From assembly GCA_018267005.1 (NCBI GenBank), contig JAFDZK010000009.1:1-33344 (forward strand): DNA of 33,344 bases, written 5' to 3'. The position numbers were made by a program, and so were the translations under genes. Below the pieces are notes generated by a model that ran no database searches, had not been told where the DNA came from, and saw only the letters and a program-made list of their open reading frames with translations. Below are positions 7,934 to 17,077 of this stretch, in pieces (positions within the stretch are counted from its first letter, which is position 1; each line of letters begins with the position of its first letter). Origin of the DNA: Bacteroidota bacterium (GTDB lineage: Bacteria; Bacteroidota; Bacteroidia; Sphingobacteriales; Sphingobacteriaceae).

Positions 7934-9055
7934 ATGAAAAAGTTATTATACCTACCACTCATACTGTTACTGGCGGCATGCAGCAAGCCGGCCGCAAATA
8001 GCAACAATAAAGAAGCGTTGCAAAAGCAACTGGCCGACCTGAAAAAGCAGCAGGCCGACATCAACTCGAAAATCGCCAAAATACAGGCGCAACTGGGTAC
8101 GCAGGACTCGGTGAAATCGATTGACGTAGCTGAAATGACCGTTAAAACCGGGCCATTTACCAATTTCGTCGACGTGCAGGGCAGCATTGATGCCAAGGAT
8201 AACGTGCTGGCTTCACCACAGGCTCCGGGCGCCATCACATCGATCTACGTAAAAGTGGGCGACCACGTTGCCAAAGGGCAAACACTCGTTCAACTGGATA
8301 ACAGCGTATTGCTGCAGCAGATAGCGCAGGCTGAGACCCAGGTGAACCTGAATAAAACCCTTTTTGACCGCCAGAAAAGCTTATGGGACCAGAAGATTGG
8401 TACCGAGGTGCAGTTTTTGCAGGCACAGGCTACTTACCAGGCGGCGCAAAAATCGCTTGCTGCATTGAAAGAGCAGGCAGGGCTTTACCGCATCGTCGCG
8501 CCGATAACCGGAACCGTCGACCAGATGGACCTTAAGCTGGGCCAGGCTGCTTCGCCCGGTGTTACTTCGATCAGGATCGTGAACACCGAGTCGCTGAAGG
8601 TGAAGGCCAATGTGCCGGAATCCTACGCAGCCAGCATTCACCAAGGCGATATGGTAAAAGTTGTAGTTCCTGATGCTAACGATACCATTACAGCTAAGGT
8701 AACCTTTGCTGCTAAAGTAATAGACGCTGCCACACGGAGCTTTGCCATCGAGATACAGTTGCCGGGCAGCAAATCCATTAAGCCGAACATGACCGCTGTG
8801 TTAAAGATAGCCGACTATTCAAAAAAGAATGCAATTGTTGTGCCTTTGAACGCTATACAAAAATCAGAATCGGGTGATTATGTGTTTGTAAACAATGACG
8901 GCCATGCGAAGAAAGTGAATGTATCCGAAGGAGCTACCTACGGCGGCCAGACGGAAATAACCGAAGGTTTAAAACCCGGCGATAAACTGATAACCGAAGG
9001 CGCCAGCGACCTGGAAGATGGCGACAAAATAAGGGTGTTACAATCGATTAATTGA
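7934..9055 (+). CDS. RND efflux periplasmic adaptor subunit (lipoprotein)
   Basis: The 373-residue adaptor links the inner-membrane pump to the TolC-like channel. It starts with a lipoprotein signal peptide ending in LLAAC (lipidated C16). A short coiled coil (about 26-55: EALQKQLADLKKQQADINSK and onward) follows. Then come a biotinyl/lipoyl-like half (around ITSIYVKVGDHVAKGQTLVQLD), a helical hairpin (about 130-170), the second half with APITGTVDQMDLKLGQ, and beta-barrel and membrane-proximal domains ending in EGLKPGDKLITEGASDLEDGD. The coiled coil placed directly after the lipid anchor is not part of the usual adaptor core. The gene stops 20 bases before the pump start. Confidence 0.93.
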   Translation: MKKLLYLPLILLLAACSKPAANSNNKEALQKQLADLKKQQADINSKIAKIQAQLGTQDSVKSIDVAEMTVKTGPFTNFVDVQGSIDAKDNVLASPQAPGAITSIYVKVGDHVAKGQTLVQLDNSVLLQQIAQAETQVNLNKTLFDRQKSLWDQKIGTEVQFLQAQATYQAAQKSLAALKEQAGLYRIVAPITGTVDQMDLKLGQAASPGVTSIRIVNTESLKVKANVPESYAASIHQGDMVKVVVPDANDTITAKVTFAAKVIDAATRSFAIEIQLPGSKSIKPNMTAVLKIADYSKKNAIVVPLNAIQKSESGDYVFVNNDGHAKKVNVSEGATYGGQTEITEGLKPGDKLITEGASDLEDGDKIRVLQSIN

Positions 9056-9075
9056 TCACGCTAAAATGATTGAAT

Positions 9076-12000
9076 ATGAAAGACGCGGAAAAAGAATTTA
9101 AACCCTCAAGTTGGGCCATCGATAATAAACGGGCGATCTATGTGCTCGTATTCTTAATTGTTTTGCTGGGACTTGCATCCTATAACAACCTGCCAAAAGA
9201 GAACTTCCCGGATATAACCATAAAAAAGATATACATAAGGACTTTTTACAATGGTCAGTCGCCGCAAAATATTGAAATGCTGGTGACCAGGCAGATCGAA
9301 AAACAGCTTAAGTCGCTGAAGGGGTTAAAAAAGGTTACGTCGAATACGCAGCAGAACGTTTCAGTAATTACGGCGGAGTTTAATGCCGACGCAAACATAC
9401 GTAACGCGAAGGAGGACGTTAAGGAGGCTGTCGATAAAGCCGCGCCCGACCTGCCTCAAAATGATAATAATTTAAAGCAATCGACGATAACCGATATTGA
9501 CGTTGCCGACCAGCCGATATTGTACATCAACTTATCCGGGAATTACGACCTGAAAAAGCTGAAGGAGTATGCGGATAATTTGAAGGATGATATTGAAGGA
9601 ATGAAGGAAATATCCAAAGTTGACGAGGTAGGAGCGCTTACGCCTAACATCCAGATCAACGTGGATATGAACAAAATGGCGGCCGCGCAAATATCGTATT
9701 CAGACATTTACCAGGCCATCGGCAGTGAAAACGTCATATCATCCGCCGGTGCGGTAAAAATAGACGGCGTACAACGCACCATCGATATTAAAGAAGACTT
9801 TAAAAGCGCCGATGAGGTAGCAGCTATGGTGATCCGTAACCCGCAGGGAAAAGCGGTTTACTTAAGGGATATTGCCGAAGTAAAAGATGGTTTCCAGGAC
9901 CAGGTAAGTTATGCAAGATTGAAGACCCCGAATAACCCCAACTTTAAAAACGTAATAACGCTTAATATTATAAAAAGAACGGGTGAGAACCTGATCGTGG
10001 CATCGGATAAAATACATGACCTGATCAAACAAAAACAGCAAACGATTTTTCCCAAAGGCCTGAACATCACGGTCACGGGCGATCAGTCGGACAAGACCCG
10101 CTCGACCTTGAACGACCTCATCAATACCATTGTTATCGGGTTTATATTGGTAACGCTTATACTCATGTTTTTTATGGGTACAACCAACGCCATCTTCGTG
10201 GCTTTGTCGGTGCCTTTATCCTGTTTTATAGCGTTTTTGTTTATGCCGGTAATAGGCTTTACGCTTAATATGATCGTATTATTCTCCTTCCTGCTGGCAT
10301 TGGGTATCGTTGTCGACGACGCTATTGTCGTGATCGAGAATACGCACCGTATTTTTGCCAATGGAAAGATTCCGATCCAAAAAGCGGCAAAGATAGCCGC
10401 GGGAGAGGTTTTTCTTCCGGTATTTTCAGGGACGATGACCACGCTGGCGCCATTTGTTCCGTTGGCGTTCTGGAACAGTTTGATAGGCGATTTCATGTTC
10501 TTCCTGCCTATTACGCTGATCATTACCCTGCTTGCCTCTTTGGTCGTAGCTTATATTATGAACCCGGTTTTCGCAGTTGATTTTATGAAACCTCACCACG
10601 AAGGTGAACATGATCATCCGAAATTTGACCGGAAAGTTGGCAAAGCGATGCTGATATTGGGAAGTGCCGCCCTGCTGGGCTACCTGATCAATTTCGGCAT
10701 AGGCAACTTTGTAGTAGTCGTTATACTTTTATACCTGTTGAACCATTTCTACCTGGTACGCGTAATCGACAGGTTCCAGAAAAATGCCTGGCCGCGTTTC
10801 CAGCATTGGTACGCGCGAAGGCTGGAATGGGCCGTGAAAAGGCCGTGGCAAATCTTGATGGGTGTAATAGTCTTGTTCTTTTTAACCATCGTATACAGCT
10901 TTGTTGTACGGACCCCGAGAGTTGAATTCTTCCCGACATCCGACCCCAACTTCGTTTATGTATATGTAACGATGCCTATCGGTACCGATCAGGCCTACAC
11001 CAACCAGGTTATTGAGGGACTTGAGAAGAAGGTTGCGAAAGTTGTGGAACCTGATAAGGATATAGTGTCGTCAATTATCTCTAATGTGTCGGTAGGTGTT
11101 ACCGATCCAACCGATGAGGACCAGGGCACTTATTACAATAAGGGTAAAATTACCGTCGCTTTTGTTGAATATGGCGAAAGGCACGGAAAGGACACTAAGG
11201 CTATCATGAACCGCATACGTAGCTCGGTACAGGGCGTTCCGGGTGCACAGATCGCCGTTACACAGGAGAACGCAGGTCCGCCCGTGCAAAAGGATATCGA
11301 TATTGAGATCGCCGGCGGTAACATGGATACGTTAGTGAATACGGCTACCCGGCTAAAAAAATATATCAACCAACAGAATATCGGTGGTATCGAGGGATTG
11401 ACTGCCGACGTGCAAAGCGATAAGCCCGAGATCGTTTTTGATGTCGACCGCGAACGTGCCAACCGCGAAGGGGTTACTACGAGCCAAATTAACCAGGCTT
11501 TATTTACATCGGTTTATGGCCTTAAAGCTTCCGATTTCAGAAATACGACAGAGGATAATTATGAAATAGATGTAAGAGCGCAGGAAAACCAGCGCAATAA
11601 CATCGATGCTTTAAAAAACATGAAGATAACCTTCCGTGACATCGCGATGGGCGGTATTATAAGGCAGGTACCCATATCGGCGTTCACGGATGTCAGGTAC
11701 ACCAGTACTTATGTGAATATCAAACATAAGCAGGAGCGAAGGGTGGTTTCGTTGTTATCGAATGTTATCAAGCCGGCCTTCAACCCGACAGAAGTGAACC
11801 AGAGTATTGCCCAGGCTATAAAAAACTTCAAGGCGCCGGAGGGGGTAAGCATAAGCATGGGTGGCGGGCAGGAAGACCAGGCCGACGCACAGAATTTCCT
11901 GGGCAGGGCCCTGATGATATCATTCGGGATCATATTGATCATCCTGATGATGCAGTTCAATTCTATCGGTAAAACCTTGATCATATTGAGTGAAATATTC

Positions 12001-12501
12001 TTTAGCATCATCGGCGTTTTCCTTGGCCTGAGCCTATTTAATATGTCAATATCGGTAGTTATGACGGGTATCGGCATTGTTGCGCTGGCCGGCGTCGTCG
12101 TCCGAAACGGTATCCTGCTGGTAGAATTTACCGATATGCTGATAGCGCAGGGAGCGAGCCTTCATGATGCCGTGGTTGAAGCCGCGCGCACCAGGATGAC
12201 CCCGGTTTTATTGACAGCCACCGCAGCCATATTAGGACTTATACCGCTGGCATTCGGCTTCAATATTGATTTTGCCGGACTGTTTACCTCGCTCAAACCG
12301 CATATTTACTTCGGCGGCGATAATAATGCATTCTGGGGTCCGTTGTCGTGGACAATGATCTTCGGCCTGGGCTTTGCCACCATCATAACGCTTATTTTGG
12401 TGCCTTGCATGTACATTTTACGTGTACGGATCAAGACCAGGCTGTTTGGCAGCAAGAAAGCTGGCGTTCATGAAGCTGAGCCTGAAATGACAACCATATA
12501 G
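9076..12501 (+). CDS. RND efflux transporter permease subunit
   Basis: This 1141-residue inner-membrane protein is an AcrB/MexB-like proton-driven exporter, longer than the usual 1030-1050. I start at the ATG at 9076; the frame also opens at a TTG two codons earlier. Recognisable parts are the first membrane helix (about 17-38), the porter domains, and membrane helix 4 with the proton-relay aspartates D414 and D415 in GIVVDDAIVVIEN. The second half repeats the fold, with GIVALAGVVVRNGILLVEF near its matching helix. An additional pair of hydrophobic segments with a histidine-rich loop (HHEGEHDHP) sits around residues 500-560, which explains the extra length. The histidines do not by themselves make it a metal exporter. 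A terminator closes the operon. Confidence 0.95.
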   Translation: MKDAEKEFKPSSWAIDNKRAIYVLVFLIVLLGLASYNNLPKENFPDITIKKIYIRTFYNGQSPQNIEMLVTRQIEKQLKSLKGLKKVTSNTQQNVSVITAEFNADANIRNAKEDVKEAVDKAAPDLPQNDNNLKQSTITDIDVADQPILYINLSGNYDLKKLKEYADNLKDDIEGMKEISKVDEVGALTPNIQINVDMNKMAAAQISYSDIYQAIGSENVISSAGAVKIDGVQRTIDIKEDFKSADEVAAMVIRNPQGKAVYLRDIAEVKDGFQDQVSYARLKTPNNPNFKNVITLNIIKRTGENLIVASDKIHDLIKQKQQTIFPKGLNITVTGDQSDKTRSTLNDLINTIVIGFILVTLILMFFMGTTNAIFVALSVPLSCFIAFLFMPVIGFTLNMIVLFSFLLALGIVVDDAIVVIENTHRIFANGKIPIQKAAKIAAGEVFLPVFSGTMTTLAPFVPLAFWNSLIGDFMFFLPITLIITLLASLVVAYIMNPVFAVDFMKPHHEGEHDHPKFDRKVGKAMLILGSAALLGYLINFGIGNFVVVVILLYLLNHFYLVRVIDRFQKNAWPRFQHWYARRLEWAVKRPWQILMGVIVLFFLTIVYSFVVRTPRVEFFPTSDPNFVYVYVTMPIGTDQAYTNQVIEGLEKKVAKVVEPDKDIVSSIISNVSVGVTDPTDEDQGTYYNKGKITVAFVEYGERHGKDTKAIMNRIRSSVQGVPGAQIAVTQENAGPPVQKDIDIEIAGGNMDTLVNTATRLKKYINQQNIGGIEGLTADVQSDKPEIVFDVDRERANREGVTTSQINQALFTSVYGLKASDFRNTTEDNYEIDVRAQENQRNNIDALKNMKITFRDIAMGGIIRQVPISAFTDVRYTSTYVNIKHKQERRVVSLLSNVIKPAFNPTEVNQSIAQAIKNFKAPEGVSISMGGGQEDQADAQNFLGRALMISFGIILIILMMQFNSIGKTLIILSEIFFSIIGVFLGLSLFNMSISVVMTGIGIVALAGVVVRNGILLVEFTDMLIAQGASLHDAVVEAARTRMTPVLLTATAAILGLIPLAFGFNIDFAGLFTSLKPHIYFGGDNNAFWGPLSWTMIFGLGFATIITLILVPCMYILRVRIKTRLFGSKKAGVHEAEPEMTTI

Positions 12502-12520
12502 CAGAATGTCAAAACATCTA

Positions 12521-12551
12521 AAAGCCGCTTCTAAGCAGGAGCGGCTTTTTT
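12521..12551 (+). terminator. Rho-independent terminator of the efflux operon
   Basis: AAAGCCGCT and AGCGGCTTT form a 9-bp stem with a 10-base loop, followed by a T-run, 20 bases after the pump stop codon. The A-run before the stem lets it also serve the convergent gene that ends at 12558. Confidence 0.9.
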
Positions 12552-12557
12552 GCGTGG

Positions 12558-13025
12558 TTATCTTTCCAGTGCATCAAAAGCTAGTCCTGCAGCGGCGGCA
12601 TAAACGGCGTGATGCAAGGCATCGACGGCGATAGTCTTTGGTTCTTCTTCCGTTACCTTTGGACCTGCTTTGAATGACGGCAGCATAATCAGCGCTGTAC
12701 CCCAGATGGCCGCAAAGTGAATGCCGATAGCGGGCAATCCCTTTAAGCCGGTGAGGCCGATCAGCCCCCGGGCCAGACCCCAGCAGGTGCCATATGCCCA
12801 ATGTATTTCCTGCGCCACCTTTTCTTTTGACTCCTCGGCAGCGGGCTTAACCTCCGTTACCTGTTCAGCAACTTTAATGGGCGCCTCGCTGGGCTTGCGC
12901 TTATTGATACGCATTTCTATCATTTGCGATAAAGTTATGGCCGCCGTTCCCGCCAAACCCGCCAGTAACCCTCTTCCTATTGCGCTGCTTATGGCACCGA
13001 CGATATTTTCTTCAACTATTTTCAT
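12558..13025 (-). CDS. Hypothetical small membrane protein
   Basis: This 155-residue protein is not assigned to a family with confidence. It has a hydrophobic glycine-rich N-terminal segment (about 8-34, GRGLLAGLAGTAAITLSQMI), a charged loop rich in K and E (about 38-72), two further membrane segments (about 78-96 and 98-118) and a final one (about 137-153). The order, and the phrase GLLAGLAGTAAI followed by a positively charged stretch, loosely recalls the DUF1440/YagU-type membrane proteins, but this is weak. It is divergent from the second TetR gene, so that regulator may control it. Its stop lies just beyond the efflux terminator. Confidence 0.7.
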   Translation of the reverse strand: MKIVEENIVGAISSAIGRGLLAGLAGTAAITLSQMIEMRINKRKPSEAPIKVAEQVTEVKPAAEESKEKVAQEIHWAYGTCWGLARGLIGLTGLKGLPAIGIHFAAIWGTALIMLPSFKAGPKVTEEEPKTIAVDALHHAVYAAAAGLAFDALER

Positions 13026-13180
13026 AATAATACTTTCCTGTTCAACAAGCGCCTGGCAAGATTGATTTACAAGTGAGGGTTAAAAACTATCGTAAGAGCG
13101 AAACAGTATTTCTACAGAAAGAGAAGGTAATATTATTGCGGCAAGTGTAAATATGACACGAATATTTGTAGAATATTTGA

Positions 13181-13188
13181 TAGTTTTG
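13181..13188 (+). promoter_or_regulatory. Candidate -7 promoter element for the second TetR gene
   Basis: TAGTTTTG fits TAnnTTTG and is identical to the element before the first TetR gene. It lies 48 bases before the ATG at 13236. Between it and the gene is a perfect palindrome, ATTTAATTAAAT (13203-13214), a possible operator. The A/T-only composition makes chance likely, so this remains tentative. Confidence 0.35.
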
Positions 13189-13235
13189 TTAAAAAAGTCA
13201 GGATTTAATTAAATATCTTATTATAAATCAATCAA

Positions 13236-13853
13236 ATGAGTTCGGTAGCCGACCAGCAGGACATTAAAAAAGAGAAAATATTAGAGGCAGCTTACCAGCA
13301 ATTTCTGCACTACGGATACTCAAAAACCACCATGAACGAGATAGCAGGGGCGCTGTCCATGTCGAAAGCGCTCCTGTATTATTACTTTCCGGATAAAAGC
13401 CAGTTATATATTGCTGTTACCCGCAAGCTCGCTTTAGAATACCTGCAGCAGTTGGAAGAAAATACTTCGGGCATTGTAAATCTTAAGGACGCATTCATAT
13501 ACCAGGTTAATACACATCACGACTTTATCGTCAACAACTATAACTTCTTTGATTTCATCAGGCTCAACGAGCAGAACCTGCCGGAGGAAATATGGCAGAT
13601 TATCGAACAGATACGGCAAGGTGAGGTCGGCCTGCTGAGCGACGCCATAACTTCCTCGGCGGCCCGTGGCGAGATCAAACCAGTCAATAATCCCCGCGAG
13701 ATCGTGGACTTGATGCTCGATGCGCTGCAGGGCGTCAGAGTTGGCGCCAAAGGGCTGAAAAAGAACACCTTTCCCAAAAAAGAACACCTGGATGAAATAC
13801 ATAAAAAAAGGCTTTTGCTGATCGATATTTTCATCAAGGGCCTGATGAATTAA
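13236..13853 (+). CDS. TetR family transcriptional regulator (second)
   Basis: This 205-residue regulator begins with the helix-turn-helix domain (about 11-57): KILEAAYQQFLHYGYSKTTM, then NEIAGALSMSKALLYYYFPDKSQLY. The C-terminal domain is helical and not informative about ligand. It is not a duplicate of the regulator at 5858 beyond the DNA-binding fold. Its only close partner is the divergent small membrane protein that starts 210 bases away at 13025. The usual TetR logic would make it the repressor of that gene and itself, but no clear operator pair shows this. It could equally act elsewhere in the genome. Confidence 0.87.
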   Translation: MSSVADQQDIKKEKILEAAYQQFLHYGYSKTTMNEIAGALSMSKALLYYYFPDKSQLYIAVTRKLALEYLQQLEENTSGIVNLKDAFIYQVNTHHDFIVNNYNFFDFIRLNEQNLPEEIWQIIEQIRQGEVGLLSDAITSSAARGEIKPVNNPREIVDLMLDALQGVRVGAKGLKKNTFPKKEHLDEIHKKRLLLIDIFIKGLMN

Positions 13854-14012
13854 CGACTGTCAACTACAGGTCATAAAAGCGTTAAATCTCAATAAACTAA
13901 GACTTTAATTCATTATATTTGACTTATTAATTGAATTGGTCAATAATTAATATTCAATATAATTATTAAAGGTACTTCTTAATTTAGAGGTGATTGTTTT
14001 AGAGTGATTGAA

Positions 14013-14044
14013 GCACCCCGGTTTATGATCGGGGTGCTTTTTTA
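14013..14044 (+). terminator. Strong Rho-independent terminator
   Basis: GCACCCCG and CGGGGTGC make a perfect 8-bp GC-rich stem with a 9-base loop, followed by a seven-base T-run. It lies 160 bases after the second TetR stop, farther than usual. It may end that transcript or a small RNA made from the AT-rich stretch 13860-14010. Two A's before the stem make it weakly usable on the other strand for the gene ending at 14055. Confidence 0.88.
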
Positions 14045-14054
14045 TATGCAGCTT

Positions 14055-14459
14055 TTAATTTTCATTGAGGCTGATTACTTTCCAGCTGTCTTTATTCATT
14101 GTATTGCCGCCAAAAAATCGAAGCGTAATTTCAAAACTGATAACGCTCTTGCTTCCTTCGGCGTTTTTCGATTCAGCATACGACTTGATGATGAATACAG
14201 AATCGGGCTTTTGCGCACATTGGTAGTCCGATTCCGGAAAACTGATATCATTTGCCTTGATGGTCGGCTTTACAAACTGTTTGGCAATAGCGTAAGCGTC
14301 GTCACTGTCGGGCACGCCTTCAACGTTCTTCCGAGTGCCCGAAAGCGCATATCGCACCATAAAGAGCGTAAAAATAAATGCAAGAACCAGCAACACAAGC
14401 ATTCCTTTTAGGGCGAAGCTTTTCTTAATCTCTTTATGACTGGAGTAGGGTTTTTCCAT
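14055..14459 (-). CDS. Hypothetical membrane-anchored protein
   Basis: The 134-residue product has a polar start, one membrane segment (about 18-38, ALKGMLVLLVLAFIFTLFMV), and a roughly 90-residue domain outside the membrane. The domain contains DDAYAIAKQFVKPTIKAND with a following SFPESDY and a final DSWKVISL. This matches, from memory, a widespread small domain of unknown function in which an alpha helix ending in a lysine-proline-type turn is followed by a beta sheet finishing in WKV. It has one cysteine (in YQCAQ). There is no operon partner: a terminator lies at one side and a gap of 420 bases at the other. Confidence 0.62.
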   Translation of the reverse strand: MEKPYSSHKEIKKSFALKGMLVLLVLAFIFTLFMVRYALSGTRKNVEGVPDSDDAYAIAKQFVKPTIKANDISFPESDYQCAQKPDSVFIIKSYAESKNAEGSKSVISFEITLRFFGGNTMNKDSWKVISLNEN

Positions 14460-14879
14460 TTATCTGATATTCAGTTAAATATTAAAAAGAGGGGAAGGAA
14501 ATATGGTTGTAGTATAACCAATAGTGCTTCTTAATGTTTTGATTTCCAGAAACATATAATTGCGCCTATATCCGGCGAAGCGTGCGTAATCGCGTTGCCG
14601 ATGAAACGGTTTATGAATTTGAACGGTTTGCAGCAAGTGGGGCATAATATTGGGGCTACCAAATACAAGCTTTGTGCCAGAAGCGCGGACGGTGTACAAC
14701 TTCCTGTGAAAGAGGACACAAATAGCCGATACTAACGAATCGTGCAAAAAACTTGTTCGCATATCGTCCGAAAATTGCCCCATTAAAGCCGGTTTGAGGC
14801 GCAGTGGGGAATTATATAATCGCGAATGCATAAATTAATTAGATGATGAAGTTTTTGTATTTAAAACCAATAAGCCTTA
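14460..14879. other. Intergenic stretch without a convincing gene
   Basis: This 420-base gap lies between two minus-strand genes. Two overlapping minus-strand frames exist (14475-14831 and 14531-14719), the second with a CPTC motif, but they overlap each other. Neither shows a domain pattern, and the first reads like random translation. The promoter of the 14459 gene should be here; I see no exact TAnnTTTG for it. Short stretches have higher GC than the flanks, so a decayed gene is possible. Confidence 0.5.
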
Positions 14880-16118
14880 TCATCCGAAAAATAAGTAACC
14901 GACAAATATAGCTGCGACAATGCCCGCGAGGTCAGCCAAAAGCCCGAATGGTATGGCATACCGCGATTTTTTTATGCCCACGGAACCGAAATATAAAGCC
15001 ACGATGTAAAATGTAGTATCGGCCGATCCATTGAAAATACAGCCGAGCCGGCCGGCGAAGCTATCCGTACCGAAGGTTTGCATGGTGCTGATCATCATGG
15101 CCCGCGAACCTGATCCGCTTAAGGGTTTCATATAAGCCACCGGCATGGCATCCACAAAGCGCGTATCAAGGTTCATTTTGGTCATGGCCCATCTCAGGCC
15201 GTCGTTCATGTACCCCAAAGCTCCGCAATTGCGAAAGACGGCTATACCTACCAGCATAGCCACTAAGTAAGGGATGATCTTGATACAGGTATCGAACCCC
15301 TGCTTTGCGCCTTCGATAAAGGCCTCGAATACATTTACTTTTTTGATCAGCCCGCCCGTGATAAAAATCACTGGTATCGCAAACAGCAGCAGGTTGCTGG
15401 TGATCTTAGAGAAATTGGCTATCTGTTCCTTGCTCAGGTAAGTCGTAAGGTACCAAACCAGCAGGCCAATAAAAAGCGTCATACCGCCAACCCAGGCGAT
15501 GATCACATGGTCGAACAGCTTTATCTTTTGCTTGATGGCGACTGCGATCATCCCTATCACAGCCGACACATAGGTGGCTATGATGCAGGGAATAAAAATA
15601 TCGGTTGGGTCTTTGGCATGAAAGATGGCTCGTTGTGCGATAATGGATACCGGCAACAATTGCATTCCGGAGGTGAGCAGCACCAGGAACATGATCTGCC
15701 CGTTCGAAGCTTCGTCTTTCTTTGGATTGATCTCCTGCAAGCTGTCCATCGCTTTTAAACCTAATGGAGTGGCCGCATTGAGCAAGCCGAGGAGATTAGC
15801 TGAAAAGCTCATGACCAAATTCCCGGTAGCCGGGTGGTTTTCCGGAATTTCAGGAAATATTCGCCTGAAAAAGGGGCCAACGATGCGGGAAAGAAAATTG
15901 ATAGCGCCGGCTTTTTCGCCGACTTTCATGACGCCCAGCCAGAAAGTCATGGCCCCGATGAGGGGCAGGGCAATATCCATTACCGACGATTGTGACGCGC
16001 TAAACACGCCGTCGACCAATGTTTTGAATGCATCTGTATCGCCCAGGAAGATCAGCCTTACCAGCGCAAAAAGAAAGGCGATGATAAAAAATGCTATCCA
16101 GATATAATTAAGGGCCAT
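14880..16118 (-). CDS. Fused SpmA-SpmB nucleoside-recognition (gate-domain) membrane protein
   Basis: The 412-residue protein joins two halves that are separate proteins, SpmA and SpmB, in Bacillus spore formers. Each half has a nucleoside-recognition gate-type membrane domain. The first half includes MALNYIWIAFFIIAF and FSASQSSVMDIALPLIGAMTFWLG. The second half includes GAKQGFDTCIKIIPYLVAMLVGIAVF and PLSGSGSRAMM, both strong SpmB features. I start at the ATG at 16118; longer starts in the frame would add a non-membrane tail overlapping the divergent DinB-like gene. The function in a non-spore-former is unknown; a transport role is a guess. A hydrophilic region (about 145-150) separates early helices. 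Confidence 0.88.
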   Translation of the reverse strand: MALNYIWIAFFIIAFLFALVRLIFLGDTDAFKTLVDGVFSASQSSVMDIALPLIGAMTFWLGVMKVGEKAGAINFLSRIVGPFFRRIFPEIPENHPATGNLVMSFSANLLGLLNAATPLGLKAMDSLQEINPKKDEASNGQIMFLVLLTSGMQLLPVSIIAQRAIFHAKDPTDIFIPCIIATYVSAVIGMIAVAIKQKIKLFDHVIIAWVGGMTLFIGLLVWYLTTYLSKEQIANFSKITSNLLLFAIPVIFITGGLIKKVNVFEAFIEGAKQGFDTCIKIIPYLVAMLVGIAVFRNCGALGYMNDGLRWAMTKMNLDTRFVDAMPVAYMKPLSGSGSRAMMISTMQTFGTDSFAGRLGCIFNGSADTTFYIVALYFGSVGIKKSRYAIPFGLLADLAGIVAAIFVGYLFFG

Positions 16119-16184
16119 AGTTATGATTGAGTTTTTGAAGGTAGTATAAAACATCGCTATCTTTAAATCAAACTTTTCCATATC

Positions 16185-16631
16185 ATGCCGGTATTTGTTG
16201 ATAACCTGACACCTGAAATAGATAGCTTCGTTCAACTTATTCAAAACAAGGTTGTTGACTGGGAAAAAAGGCCCGCACCTGGTAAATGGTCGAATAAGGA
16301 GATCATAGGCCATTTATGCGACAGCGCCATGATCAACCTACAGCGTTTTGTGCGCTGTACCTTTGAAGAAAATTTTAAACTGATTTATGAACAGGATGAA
16401 TGGGTTGCGGCGCAACACTATCAAACCATGCCCGTCGATGACCTGCTGCAATTGTGGCGCTTGCTGAACAGTCAGATCGCAAGGGTATTAAGCGATTATC
16501 CGCCCAGCCGGTGGGAGGTGAAATGTGACAGTAGTAAAAACAGGGCCGGCTTACACACCGTTGAGTGGCTGGCGCAGGATTATGTAGTCCACCTGAAACA
16601 TCATCTTAAGCAGATCACATCCGGATCATGA
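16185..16631 (+). CDS. DinB-like (DinB_2) protein
   Basis: This 148-residue four-helix protein resembles the DinB/YfiT superfamily, whose members often bind a divalent metal through three histidines and may act as thiol-dependent S-transferases. Visible marks are RPAPGKWSNKEIIGHLCDS (residues about 29-47, with the first histidine H43) and a C-terminal YVVHLKHHLKQI supplying the other histidines. The PxxGKWS motif is typical of the DinB_2 subfamily. It shares four bases with the next DinB-like gene (ATGA overlap), and they are probably co-translated. The exact reaction is unknown. Confidence 0.85.
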   Translation: MPVFVDNLTPEIDSFVQLIQNKVVDWEKRPAPGKWSNKEIIGHLCDSAMINLQRFVRCTFEENFKLIYEQDEWVAAQHYQTMPVDDLLQLWRLLNSQIARVLSDYPPSRWEVKCDSSKNRAGLHTVEWLAQDYVVHLKHHLKQITSGS

Positions 16632-17077
16632 GCGCATTGACTGAAACCTGGCACATACATAATCGCATCAACATTTACCTACTCGATGCGATCGGCGAGG
16701 CTGACCTAAATGATATTTCCGCGTCAAAAGGCCGGAACGTGGGCGAGCAGTTCGCCCATATGCACAATGTACGCCTGATGTGGCTTAAAGCGGCTGATCC
16801 GGCTTTATTGGCTGGTTTAACCAAAATAGAGAAAGAGCAGATCAGCAAAGAGGGATTAGCGGCAGCGCTTAACCAAAGTGCTGAGGCTATCGGTCAGTTA
16901 TTTGAAAGATCCGATGGTAAAATAAGGGGTTTTAAACCGCATGCGACGGCTTTTCTCGGTTATTTGATTTCTCATGAGTCGCACCATCGCGGACAAATTA
17001 TGCTGGCGCTGAAACAATCAGGTCACGCCGTGAATCAAAAAATACAATACGGATTATGGGAATGGGGAACCAGATAG
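16628..17077 (+). CDS. DinB-like protein (second)
   Basis: This 149-residue protein is another DinB-superfamily four-helix bundle, but it is not a close copy of its neighbour. Metal-binding candidates are the histidines in GEQFAHMHNVRLMWL (about 39-53) and in ISHESHHRGQIMLALKQSG (about 114-132); HESHHRGQ is a family hallmark. Its start overlaps the stop of the previous gene by 4 bases, and its end overlaps the DUF3052-like gene by 22, so the three form a compact translational unit. The substrate is unknown. The close pairing suggests the two DinB-like proteins could act together or form a heterodimer, an inference only. Confidence 0.86.
   Translation: MSALTETWHIHNRINIYLLDAIGEADLNDISASKGRNVGEQFAHMHNVRLMWLKAADPALLAGLTKIEKEQISKEGLAAALNQSAEAIGQLFERSDGKIRGFKPHATAFLGYLISHESHHRGQIMLALKQSGHAVNQKIQYGLWEWGTR

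Noticed and set aside
10580-10620. Histidine-rich loop in the RND pump as proof of a metal exporter
   Set aside because: The HHEGEHDHP loop is cytoplasmic or interhelical, and the pump otherwise lacks a metal-exporter pattern that I can name; kept only as a remark.
14475-14831. Open frames 14475-14831 and 14531-14719 on the minus strand
   Set aside because: They overlap each other in different frames and have no domain pattern. The CPTC motif in the shorter one lacks a second metal-binding pair. Reported only as an uncertain gap.
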